The notes under the pieces: generated by a model | Database searches by the model: none | The model's input: the letters and a program-made list of their open reading frames with translations, nothing else | Told to the model about the DNA's origin: nothing | Position numbers and translations under genes: made by a program | NCBI RefSeq assembly: GCF_002760655.1 | Contig: NZ_PDOC01000004.1 | Coordinates: 405,230 to 469,229, forward strand | DNA length: 64,000 nucleotides | DNA from: Massilia eurypsychrophila | GTDB taxonomy: Bacteria; Pseudomonadota; Gammaproteobacteria; Burkholderiales; Burkholderiaceae_D | Direction of reading: 5' to 3' | Shown: positions 52,903-60,870 of the stretch, piece after piece | Layout: the number at the start of each line of letters is the position of its first letter | Numbering within the stretch: position 1 is the first letter of the stretch

Positions 52903-53346
52903 ATCTTGCGCCGGCCAATTAGCCGGAGGAGTCGCGACGCTCTACCTGCATCGCGTTCGGCATTCTGACTGCATCCGGGCATATCCCCAGCCGCGACCTC
53001 GACAAATACGAGTGCGCTGGCGAGCCGCCGCTGTCGAGCCTGGCGCGACCGATCTGCGGCCTTGCGATGGAGTTTGTGATGCACCTCGCGCGCGACCGCG
53101 CCGCCCTTGCCTTCATTGTGCCGCTGGCCAATGCCGAAGAAGACCCATGACAGGCGACGTCGAGATATATCCGGCGGAGACTTTATTTCACGTGTGCGCT
53201 CACTCTGCAGCCGCGGATCCGGGTAGCCAGCTCCAGCGACAACGTAACAGCCGCTTGGCGCGCCGCACTTCTACCTCGACTTTTCCGACGTGAGGGGACA
53301 GCAGAATGCCAAGCGCGCGATGGAAGTGCCGCGCCCGGCTCGCATA
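52903..53346 (+). pseudogene. decayed fragment of comM (codons ~67-218)
   Basis: This stretch aligns with bases 55758-56213 of the intact comM gene. Long shared blocks include CCGCGACCTCGACAA, CGCGCGACCGCGCCGCCC, TATCCGGCGGAGAC and GTGTGCGCTCACT. It carries substitutions, small deletions and stop codons (for example CCATGACAGG for the codons around ACTGATGGGC, and TAG at the end), so it is not translatable. It lacks the ComM N-terminus and stops just before the Walker A codons, with no homology after 53350. Same orientation as comM. Confidence 0.9.
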
Positions 53347-53582
53347 GCTTGCTATCACAGTATGCGATTACACCACCATGGCCCGACGTTGCGCCGATGT
53401 GGATATTGCGAACAGAACGCGCTGTCCGATATCGCCCGTTATTTTGTTAAGTACAGCAATGGGCTCGTGGCTAGCGTGGGCGCTACCATCGATGAAGAAA
53501 TTCGGCGACGGCACTCGGCACGATCTGGGAGATATACTACTAGGTCGGGCCCGTCCGCTTAGAGAGGCATGCCGGGACAAGG
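53347..53582. other. non-coding spacer inside the island
   Basis: 236 nt between the comM fragment and the DUF4145 gene stop. Short frames exist but none has family features. It may hold further decayed sequence. Confidence 0.4.
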
Positions 53583-54305
53583 TTAGGGCCGCGATGGTCC
53601 CTTGTTATAATTGATTCCCTCTACCAGTCGTTGCAAGATTTCCTTGCGATCGTCATAGAGGGCATCCAAAACATGTTCAAAGATATCAAGCGCATCAAAT
53701 ACGTCGTCGCGGGTCAGGCTATTTCCATGACTGGCGGCGTTTCCGAGCCACTTGATTGCAAGTAATTCCTTCTGCACGCTAACGTGTTTTTCCGTCATGC
53801 TGACAATGCGTTGGTGCAGATTTGCTTCCTTAACGCCAAGCGTGTCGAGCAATGCTTCAACAGCGCAGCGGATTCGATTTCCAGCAGCGTCATAATCGCC
53901 CCAAGATGCGACAAAAGCCTCTGCGAGGCGTTGGACGACATCCTCAGGACACCGATGCGGGATACGGATAAGCGGAGGCGACGGGGAGATATATTGCGGA
54001 GAAAACCTATCGACGTACTCACGGTCATGCTCAGTGTATACCTCGTCCACGAAGCCTTTCCCGGCTACAGTCGCCGGCTCCTGACACTTTGGATTGTCAC
54101 ACTCTAAAAACGCGACGAATCGCATCTCGACCTCATGTGGGCCAAACCAGTATTCGTGTCGAACCTTGTTAGTGCTTGCAGTCCACGAACTCTTTACAGA
54201 ATCTTTGACGAGACGGTAGTAACCACCGCCGCAGCTAGGACACGGCCAGTTGGGTGACACTTCAGCAGTAAGTGTCCCTCGGTAGAGCGCTCTGTCAACT
54301 GGCAT
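53583..54305 (-). CDS. zinc-ribbon DUF4145 protein, putative defence component
   Basis: The 240-residue protein has cysteine pairs CPSC (22, 25) and C69/C74, suggesting a zinc ribbon, then a C-terminal DUF4145-type helical domain (about 125-225) with NRIRCAVEALLDTLGV, AIKWLGNAASHGNSL and DALDIFEHVLDALYDDR. DUF4145 occurs in restriction and other anti-phage contexts; its activity is not well defined. GAGGA lies upstream of the ATG at 54305. It is 29 nt downstream of the TIR-like gene, so the two form an operon. Confidence 0.78.
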   Translation of the reverse strand: MPVDRALYRGTLTAEVSPNWPCPSCGGGYYRLVKDSVKSSWTASTNKVRHEYWFGPHEVEMRFVAFLECDNPKCQEPATVAGKGFVDEVYTEHDREYVDRFSPQYISPSPPLIRIPHRCPEDVVQRLAEAFVASWGDYDAAGNRIRCAVEALLDTLGVKEANLHQRIVSMTEKHVSVQKELLAIKWLGNAASHGNSLTRDDVFDALDIFEHVLDALYDDRKEILQRLVEGINYNKGPSRP

Positions 54306-54334
54306 GCGTTCCTCGATCTATTATAAATTTTTGT

Positions 54335-55099
54335 CTACAAACCGTGGAGAGCCTTCAATTCCCGGCTCAAGACATGAAAGCTAGCGGAAACTGCTCCTTT
54401 CGGGTAGGGCAAATACACGACACCGGATAGGTTGCTTGGAATACTAACGCCGTCCTCGTGTAGCAATATTACCTTCGATCGCCCGTAGCGTCCTTGGAAG
54501 AAGCCGATCTCATGCATTACATTTTCGCGCGCACGTGCTTGACCATCTGCATCGATGTCTTCACCCGTCATTACGATAACCGCGCTGTCGCACCGGTCTC
54601 CACCCGCCTCCAACTTTTCTATGACGGTCATTCCTAGGGAAATCTCTTGTGCTAGTTCTAACGTCGAGAGTCTTAGATCCTTTTCAATATAAGCTTGAAC
54701 CTCGCGCCAGTCAGGTGATCTGCCGTGTGTAATGAAGACACGGCTCAGAGGCGCTGCTTGCTTCGCTATCGGTTGGGTATCAGGGCTGTTCGCACGTAGC
54801 TCGAAAATGTGGTCAATATCCCGTACGAGCCGTTCAAGCTGTGACCTGGAAAAATAGTCTTTCGGCGGCGTTCCGGTCTGAGCGGCAGGCTCCGTAGAAA
54901 AGGCGGCAAAATCATCGAACAGCTCAGGCATTTCTCGTTGGAGAACTTTCACCATGCCTGCCGCCTGGGTAAAGTATTGCCCTACATGAGCAGGATCGAA
55001 TCGGAACTTGGGACTATTCAAACTCATTTCGGTGAGGGAGGTTATTACAGATTTCCTTATCCCCGATAGCTTCGCCATTGCAACAGAAAGGTCACTCAT
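54335..55099 (-). CDS. TIR-like (PF10137-type) nucleotide-binding protein, putative NADase effector
   Basis: The 254-residue protein has a helical N-terminal region (1-115) and a C-terminal TIR-like domain (~118-250): RVFITHGRSPDWREVQAYIE, LELAQEISLGMTVIEKLE, DSAVIVMTGEDIDADG, RARENVMHEIGFFQGRYGRS, VSIPSNLSGVVYLPY. Glu197 in HEIGFF occupies the catalytic position of TIR-like NAD-degrading domains such as those in CBASS and Pycsar effectors. No cyclase gene is adjacent, so activation would have to differ. It is the first gene of an operon with the DUF4145 protein. The start codon lacks an obvious ribosome site. Confidence 0.8.
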   Translation of the reverse strand: MSDLSVAMAKLSGIRKSVITSLTEMSLNSPKFRFDPAHVGQYFTQAAGMVKVLQREMPELFDDFAAFSTEPAAQTGTPPKDYFSRSQLERLVRDIDHIFELRANSPDTQPIAKQAAPLSRVFITHGRSPDWREVQAYIEKDLRLSTLELAQEISLGMTVIEKLEAGGDRCDSAVIVMTGEDIDADGQARARENVMHEIGFFQGRYGRSKVILLHEDGVSIPSNLSGVVYLPYPKGAVSASFHVLSRELKALHGL

Positions 55100-55558
55100 A
55101 ATTGCGCATGATTTCGTAGTAGCGAAGACGCAATATTACTTCATCGCATTGCTCAAGTGTTCAGCGTCCGTTGTACAAAATCGTCCGTTTGCGTACGCTA
55201 AGGAAAAATCTTGTACCAAATTGAGCTTGGAGTGCTTTCATGCACCCCTCGTGACGCACATCGTTTTCCTACACCCTGCGGAAATATTCATGTCACCATC
55301 CTTCGCACACTGCCGAGTCAGATCAATTAGCCAAACCACCATCGACCTGCAATTGTTGATTCAATTCATGGCCCGTATGGGTATCACACTCCCGGTATTG
55401 CGAAGGCGCACGCCTGCTTCGCGAAATGGTAAAACTCGCTAGTGCATTCCTGTTCGGCCAAAACGCGCAGCTAAGTCATGCACGATTGGCCGTCCTCAAC
55501 AAGAAAGATCAAGTAGCGCGCACGCTCAGCCGGGTCCCCCGCTTTCGCCGGAATTCCC
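55100..55558. other. non-coding spacer, right margin of the island
   Basis: 459 nt between the TIR-like gene start and comM. It must contain the TIR operon promoter on the minus strand. Overlapping short frames look spurious. Base composition returns to GC-rich at about 55450-55500, the approximate right edge of the island. Confidence 0.5.
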
Positions 55559-57076
55559 ATGAGCCTTGCAGTGTTACGCAGCCGCGCCCTGGCCGGCATG
55601 GATGCACCGGCCGTCAGCGTCGAGGTGCATCTTGCCAACGGCCTGCCGAAATTTCTGATGGTTGGCCTGCCGGAAACGGAGGTGCGGGAGTCGCAGGAGC
55701 GCGTGCGTGCGGCGCTGCAAAATGCCGGCTTCGATATTCCCAACCGGCGCGTCACGATCAACCTGGCGCCGGCCGACTTGCCGAAGGAATCGGGACGCTT
55801 CGACCTGCCTATCGCGCTCGGCGTCCTGGCCGCGTCCGGGCAAATTCCGGGCCGCGACCTCGACAAGTATGAGTTCGCCGGCGAGCTGTCGCTGTCGGGC
55901 CTGCTGCGCCCGATCCGCGGCGCGCTGGCGATGACGTTCGCGATGCACCGCTCGCGCGACCGCGCCGCCCGCGCGTTCATCCTGCCATTGGCCAATGCCG
56001 AGGAGGCCGCACTGATGGGCGACGCCGAGATCTATCCGGCGGAGACGCTACTGCAAGTGTGCGCTCACTTTGCCGCCGCCGACCCGGGCAGCCGGCTGCA
56101 GCGACATCGCAACAAGCCGCTTGGCGAGCCGCCCTGCTACCTCGATTTTTCCGACGTGAAGGGACAGCAGCACGCCAAGCGCGCAATGGAAGTGGCCGCG
56201 GCCGGCTCGCACAGCCTTTTATTAGTTGGTCCGCCAGGCGCCGGCAAGACGATGCTCGCTTCGCGCTTCGTCGGCCTGTTGCCGCCGATGACAGACGAGG
56301 AGGCGCTGGAGTCGGCGGCGGTGCAGTCGCTGACGCGCGGCTTCAGCGCGGCTAACTGGAAAGTGCGGCCGTATCGCAGTCCGCATCACACCTCGTCCGG
56401 CGTGGCGCTGGTGGGCGGCGGCAACCTGCCGCGGCCGGGTGAAATTTCGCTGGCCCATTGCGGCGTGCTGTTCCTCGATGAGCTGCCGGAATTCGACCGG
56501 CGCGTGCTCGAAGTGCTGCGCCAGCCGATGGAGTCGGGCAACATCACCATCTCGCGCGCGGCGCATCAGGCCGACTTTCCGGCACGGTTCCAGTTGATCG
56601 CGGCGATGAACCCGTGCCCATGCGGCTACCTCGGCCATCCGTCGGGCAAGTGCCATTGCAGCAGCGAGGCGATCGCGCGCTACCAGGACCGGATCTCGGG
56701 GCCGCTGCTCGACCGCATCGACATGCAGATCGAAGTGGGAGCGATGGCGCCGGACATGATGAGCGCCGGCGCCGACGGCGAGGCGAGCGCCACCATCGCG
56801 GCGCGCGTGGCGCATGCATTCGTGTTGCAGCAACAGCGCCAGGACAAGTCGAACCAGCGCCTGACGACGCGCGAGATCGACCAGCATTGCAAGCTCGACC
56901 GCGAAGGCGACAAGCTGCTGCGTACCACGATGTTGCACCTGCACTGGTCGGCGCGGGCGTATCACCGCGTGCTGAAGGTGGCGCGCACCATTGCGGACCT
57001 GGCCGGCACACAGCGCATTTCGGCGGCGCATGTGGCGGAGGCGATTCAGTATCGGCGCAGCCTGCGCGAGCGCTAG
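55559..57076 (+). CDS. comM: YifB/ComM family Mg-chelatase-like AAA+ helicase
   Basis: The 505-residue protein has an N-terminal ChlI-like (Lon-fold) domain (1-170), Walker A GPPGAGKT (224-231), Walker B LFLDELPEF, the MNPCPCGYLGHPSGKC zinc-like motif, and the C-terminal Mg-chelatase domain (NQRLTTREIDQHCKLDREGD, SARAYHRVLKVARTIADLAG). ComM promotes branch migration during natural transformation. The gene is full length; a decayed partial copy lies 2.2 kb upstream in the same direction. Confidence 0.95.
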   Translation: MSLAVLRSRALAGMDAPAVSVEVHLANGLPKFLMVGLPETEVRESQERVRAALQNAGFDIPNRRVTINLAPADLPKESGRFDLPIALGVLAASGQIPGRDLDKYEFAGELSLSGLLRPIRGALAMTFAMHRSRDRAARAFILPLANAEEAALMGDAEIYPAETLLQVCAHFAAADPGSRLQRHRNKPLGEPPCYLDFSDVKGQQHAKRAMEVAAAGSHSLLLVGPPGAGKTMLASRFVGLLPPMTDEEALESAAVQSLTRGFSAANWKVRPYRSPHHTSSGVALVGGGNLPRPGEISLAHCGVLFLDELPEFDRRVLEVLRQPMESGNITISRAAHQADFPARFQLIAAMNPCPCGYLGHPSGKCHCSSEAIARYQDRISGPLLDRIDMQIEVGAMAPDMMSAGADGEASATIAARVAHAFVLQQQRQDKSNQRLTTREIDQHCKLDREGDKLLRTTMLHLHWSARAYHRVLKVARTIADLAGTQRISAAHVAEAIQYRRSLRER

Positions 57077-57163
57077 AGGTCCGACGGCTCCAAGCGATCG
57101 ACGCAGCAACGGATCGTTTATACTCATTGCCTCATCGATAATAAAATCAGGCGGACTCGAATC

Positions 57164-57598
57164 GTGGTCACAACATCGACAGCTAGCAAGCAGATTGAGG
57201 TGGAAGTGTTGGACGCATTTGAGGCATTGGTGGAGGCATCGAAAGCCCTCGATGCCGACCGATACTTTGCATACTTCGATAAAGAGAAGTTCACCGGTCT
57301 GAGTGCTGACGGCAAAGCCTGGCAATCCATCAAGAACCTGGAGGACGTCATCGGCCCCGGTTTTGCGGCGGTCGACAAGATCGTCTCACTCGAGTTTTAT
57401 AACGTGAAGGTGACCGTCATTAACCAGGCGACGGCTATTTTGGTCAATGAGTTCAAGCAGACCATTCTGCTAAAGGACAAGAGCCTGGTGAAACAAGCCG
57501 GCGGCGGCACGCAAGTCTGGTCTCGATGCGAAGATGCGTGGAAACTGGTCAGCATCTCTGCAAGCGACGCCAGCGAACGCGGCGACGTGGTGTTTTGA
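57164..57598 (+). CDS. NTF2-like (DUF4440/SnoaL-type) protein
   Basis: The 144-residue protein has the cone-fold pattern VLDAFEALVEASKALDADRY, then KFTGLSADGKAW and a C-terminal WSRCEDAWKLVSISASD. It starts at GTG 57164 with AGGCGGA eight bases upstream. Function unknown. It is convergent with the following gene, with a hairpin between. Confidence 0.75.
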   Translation: MVTTSTASKQIEVEVLDAFEALVEASKALDADRYFAYFDKEKFTGLSADGKAWQSIKNLEDVIGPGFAAVDKIVSLEFYNVKVTVINQATAILVNEFKQTILLKDKSLVKQAGGGTQVWSRCEDAWKLVSISASDASERGDVVF

Positions 57599-57634
57599 AA
57601 CGCGCGTGATTGAGCGGCGCTCATCACAGCTAAA

Positions 57635-57673
57635 GGGCTGACAAGATCAACAGGCGAGTCGATCTGTCAGCCC
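57635..57673. terminator. hairpin between convergent genes
   Basis: GGGCTGACA-A-GATC and GATCTGTCAGCCC form a 13-bp stem with one bulged A and a 12-nt loop. There is no T-run, so this may be a weak bidirectional terminator or an mRNA 3'-end stabiliser. Confidence 0.4.
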
Positions 57674-57707
57674 CGCGACAACAGTTTCGGAAGCTAGCTC
57701 GGCGCCG

Positions 57708-58829
57708 TTAGACCCACGCGGCGCCGGAGCGGCCAGGCCACCAGCCGGTTAGCTTGATATGACCGCGACCGAGCTCCCACGTATTGAGCGGGTTGGAGAC
57801 GCGCAGAAACTGAGTGTCTCCTGCCGTGAAATCCATGCGGATATCGAAGTTGGTTGCATCGAGCGGAATCCCAGTGATCTGACTGTCCTGCCCGCCCGAG
57901 ACGCGGACCTGGCGCGTCACTTGCTCATTGCGAGCGGTGTAGGTCACCGTCGCATTGACGATGTAGGAGCCGCCGTTATCGAACCACAAATTGAGGTACG
58001 GTGTCTCACCGATCCAGCGAGGAATGACAACCTTGCCTGCAAACGACGCGAATTCGTAAGCGTAGGCCACGGGTTGGATGTTGGGGCCGATTATTTCATT
58101 GGCTTTGCTCGGGAAAATCCGCTTTTCAATGTTGTCGGCAGAACTGACATTCTTGTACGATCCCTTGAGGGACGCCGACTGATCGCCGCCGGTCATCGCC
58201 ATGACCCCATCGACCGATCCAGTGATACTGAACTCGCTTTTGTCCTGGCGTGAGCCGACGTTCACGCACCCATCGGTAAGCCAGACTTTGGTGATCATCC
58301 CGAAACCCTGATCGATCTCGTTACCCGTGGCCTTGTTGTACTCCTTGGCAATCTTGAGCATTTTGTCGTAGTGTGCCAGCATGAAGTTGGCGGGATCTTC
58401 GATGTACTCGACACCAAAGGCCGATCCTGAGGAGGTCAGCGAACCCTTGGTGCCAAACTCCCACTTGCTTTTCACGCCAACGCTGACCTTGACGCCGGTC
58501 GTCGGGTCCAGATAAGGCACATCGAATTCCACGCCAACAGAAGACTGCTTCACATCGCCCTGCTCGAGGTGCCAATCCACAGTTGAGGGAAAGTTGAGCT
58601 TTGGTGGGTCGATGTTCGTTTGCGCAGCTTGGAATTGGGTGTCGGTGGGGTTGAAATACCCCACCGCGCCGACCTTGATGGTCGGATCGAGAGTCCAATT
58701 GCCCCAGGAATATCGGTCGGTATTGCGCAGCAGTCGCGTAAGCTGGACATTCCAGGCCGTCCCGCTGTCGTCAGCAAGGCCATCCTGCTGGGTGAGGACG
58801 CGAAAACCTTGCTCGTTCGAATCAGACAT
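57708..58829 (-). CDS. unrecognised 373-aa beta-rich protein
   Basis: I do not recognise this protein. It has no signal peptide and no membrane helix. Most of it looks like beta strands with many Gly, Ser, Thr, Asn and aromatic residues; one helical insert (FMLAHYDKMLKIAKEYNKAT) lies near the middle. The last ~90 residues (NGGSYIVNATVTYTARNEQV, IPLDATNFDIRMDFTAGDTQ) read like a C-terminal beta sandwich, vaguely like domain 4 of cholesterol-dependent cytolysins; I hold this only as a hint. Single cistron with its own spacers on both sides. A secreted-without-signal or intracellular pore-forming role is possible but unproven. Confidence 0.65.
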   Translation of the reverse strand: MSDSNEQGFRVLTQQDGLADDSGTAWNVQLTRLLRNTDRYSWGNWTLDPTIKVGAVGYFNPTDTQFQAAQTNIDPPKLNFPSTVDWHLEQGDVKQSSVGVEFDVPYLDPTTGVKVSVGVKSKWEFGTKGSLTSSGSAFGVEYIEDPANFMLAHYDKMLKIAKEYNKATGNEIDQGFGMITKVWLTDGCVNVGSRQDKSEFSITGSVDGVMAMTGGDQSASLKGSYKNVSSADNIEKRIFPSKANEIIGPNIQPVAYAYEFASFAGKVVIPRWIGETPYLNLWFDNGGSYIVNATVTYTARNEQVTRQVRVSGGQDSQITGIPLDATNFDIRMDFTAGDTQFLRVSNPLNTWELGRGHIKLTGWWPGRSGAAWV

Positions 58830-59557
58830 AGCTTATCTCCCTATTAGTGGATGAAAAGATGCAAATTTCGGCGGGGTCTGCTCGGCACCGCTGCTCGCTC
58901 GCCGCCGCGGGAGGAGTCGGTTCTGATGCTCCATGCTTCTTTGCGAGGGATCTACATGACGGCTGCCTAAGCGCTCAGGAAGAGCTTTGCTCACCGGGCA
59001 GATTCAGCAGCTATTGCTTGCGAAGAATTCGACGAATACACCTGGTGGCGCCTCATTCGCGCGTTGCAAAAATAGAAACCATGAGGTGGGATGTGAAGTC
59101 TGCAATAAATACGGATCGAGCGAACCTGATACTTAGAATAGGTTTCAGAATCGGTTCGCGATTGACCGCTGGTTGTAGTCCGCAACATCGATTATTTGGG
59201 CCAATGGAAGGCTCGGTGCATCGATCTCGCGCGCGATCAGTCAGGCGGCGATGACGGTGTTGCGCTCGCCGGCATCTATGTGCAGCCTAAGCTTCTAGCC
59301 CTCAGGCAGGAAGCTATTCAAGCGCCGCACGAGACGAACGTGCCGCGCGTATGCCATCGGCGATGTGCGGGCCGGCTCAGTGAAGCGGGTGGGCGCTACG
59401 ATCGTTAGGGCGCGGCCGTTGTGGCGCAAATTCATGCGCACCCGGCGGCAGCATATGCCCGGCGTGCCGGGATTGTCGCGACGTGCCGGGGCGGACGCCA
59501 CGGTTGCCGCCGCTCCATAAGGTAGCGCGGCAACACCGCTCCTGCTACCATCTGGCC
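58830..59557. other. 728-nt region without a convincing gene
   Basis: No reading frame here has recognisable family features. The part around 59190-59500 is GC-rich and could be a decayed gene on the minus strand (short frame with RRVRMNLRHNGRALTIVAPT), while 58980-59180 is AT-richer. No RNA gene or repeat was seen. Confidence 0.45.
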
Positions 59558-60103
59558 ATGCGACATTCCCTGATCAAACGACTACTCATGCCCGTGCTTG
59601 CCGCCAGCCTGCTGGCCGCCTGCTCCCCTACCTACAACTGGCGCGATTACAGCAGCCAGGACGCGCCGTTTCGCGCGATGTTTCCCGATAAGCCAGATGT
59701 CCACAAGCGCAAGATCGACATCAACGGCCTGCCCGTCGAGATGACGATGACGGCAGTCGATATCGATGGCACGACGTTCGCCGTCGGCAGCGCGGTAGCA
59801 CCGGACGCGGACAAGGCCAAAGCAGCGCTCGATGCGATGAAGACTGCGCTGGTGCGCAACATCGGCGCCACCATCACCAAGGAAAAAGTGTCGGCAGCGG
59901 CCTCCGCCGGAGCGGCCGGCAACTCGCAGCGCGCATCGATCGATATCGAGGCGACCGGCGTGCGCAACGGCACGCCGATGAAGCTGGTCGGCCATTTCGA
60001 GGCGCGCGACAAGCGCTTCTACCAGGTAATCGTCATGGGCAAGGAAAAAGCCATGACGCCGGAGCACGTCGACCAGTTCATGTCGTCGTTCAAGTTGCTC
60101 TGA
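59558..60103 (+). CDS. putative lipoprotein
   Basis: The 181-residue protein has a lipoprotein signal peptide (LLMPVLAASLLAAC, lipidated Cys at residue 22) followed by a single folded domain (FRAMFPDKPDVHKRKIDING, DGTTFAVGSAVAPDADKAKA, KRFYQVIVMGKEKAMTPEHV). The domain resembles uncharacterised small envelope proteins with a PsbP/YmgD-like layout; I cannot name the family. The ATG at 59558 fits the signal peptide. It lies 29 nt before an ABC exporter pair and may be in the same operon. Confidence 0.75.
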   Translation: MRHSLIKRLLMPVLAASLLAACSPTYNWRDYSSQDAPFRAMFPDKPDVHKRKIDINGLPVEMTMTAVDIDGTTFAVGSAVAPDADKAKAALDAMKTALVRNIGATITKEKVSAAASAGAAGNSQRASIDIEATGVRNGTPMKLVGHFEARDKRFYQVIVMGKEKAMTPEHVDQFMSSFKLL

Positions 60104-60132
60104 ACCCAGCACTTGCTTTCGATCGGATCCTG

Positions 60133-60870
60133 ATGATTAACGATGCCCCCGCCGCGCTGCAGCTGACCGCGCTCACCAAGCACTTCGGCCGGCCCGCCGT
60201 CGACCAGCTCAACCTGACGGTGCGGCGCGGCGAACTGTATGCGCTGCTGGGGCCGAACGGCGCCGGCAAGACCACCACCTTGCGCATGGTCGCCGGCCTG
60301 CTGGCGCCGGACTCGGGCAAGGTCGAAGTATTCGGCATCGACCTGGCCGCCAATCCGGCCGGCGCCAAGCAGGCCATGGCGTACTTGCCCGACGACCCGA
60401 TGTTGTACGCCAAACTCAAGCCGACCGAGTACCTCGAGTTCATCGCCGGCCTGTGGGGCATTGCCGCGGCAGACGCCGAACCGCGCGCGCGCAAGCTGCT
60501 CGATTGGCTGGACCTGACCAAGCATGCCCATGAGCTGACCGAAGGCTTTTCGCGCGGCATGAAGCAAAAGCTCGCGCTGGCCGGCGCCCTGATCCACGAA
60601 CCGCAGTTGCTGATCCTCGACGAGCCGCTCACCGGCCTCGACGCCGCGGCCGCGCGCCAGGTCAAGGACTTGCTGGTCGATCACGTCAACGGCGGCGGCA
60701 CCGTGATCCTGACCACTCACATCCTCGAAGTGGCGGAGCGGCTGGCGCAGCGCATCGGCATCATCGAGCATGGCCGCCTGATCGCCGAGGGCACGCTGGA
60801 CGAACTGCGCAGCCAGGCCGGCGCGGCAACGTTGGAGGATGTCTTCCTGCAACTGACGGGGCAGCCTTGA
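60133..60870 (+). CDS. ABC transporter ATP-binding protein
   Basis: The 245-residue ATPase has Walker A GPNGAGKTTTLRM (~39-51), signature FSRGMKQKLALAGALIHEP, Walker B LLILDEPLTGLDA and switch His in LTTHILEVAE. The signature is SRGMK in place of SGGMK, a common variant. Its stop overlaps the permease start (TTGA). Confidence 0.93.
   Translation: MINDAPAALQLTALTKHFGRPAVDQLNLTVRRGELYALLGPNGAGKTTTLRMVAGLLAPDSGKVEVFGIDLAANPAGAKQAMAYLPDDPMLYAKLKPTEYLEFIAGLWGIAAADAEPRARKLLDWLDLTKHAHELTEGFSRGMKQKLALAGALIHEPQLLILDEPLTGLDAAAARQVKDLLVDHVNGGGTVILTTHILEVAERLAQRIGIIEHGRLIAEGTLDELRSQAGAATLEDVFLQLTGQP

Noticed and set aside
53012..53614. Short plus-strand frames over the comM fragment
   Set aside because: They arise in a decayed gene copy; the translated pieces switch frame and match comM only in parts.
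55008..55442. 144-codon plus-strand open frame overlapping the TIR-like gene start
   Set aside because: It overlaps a better supported gene on the other strand, lacks a ribosome site and shows no family pattern.
59195..59501. Short frames on both strands (68-70 codons)
   Set aside because: No start signals or recognisable family; possible remnants, so reported only as a gene-free region.
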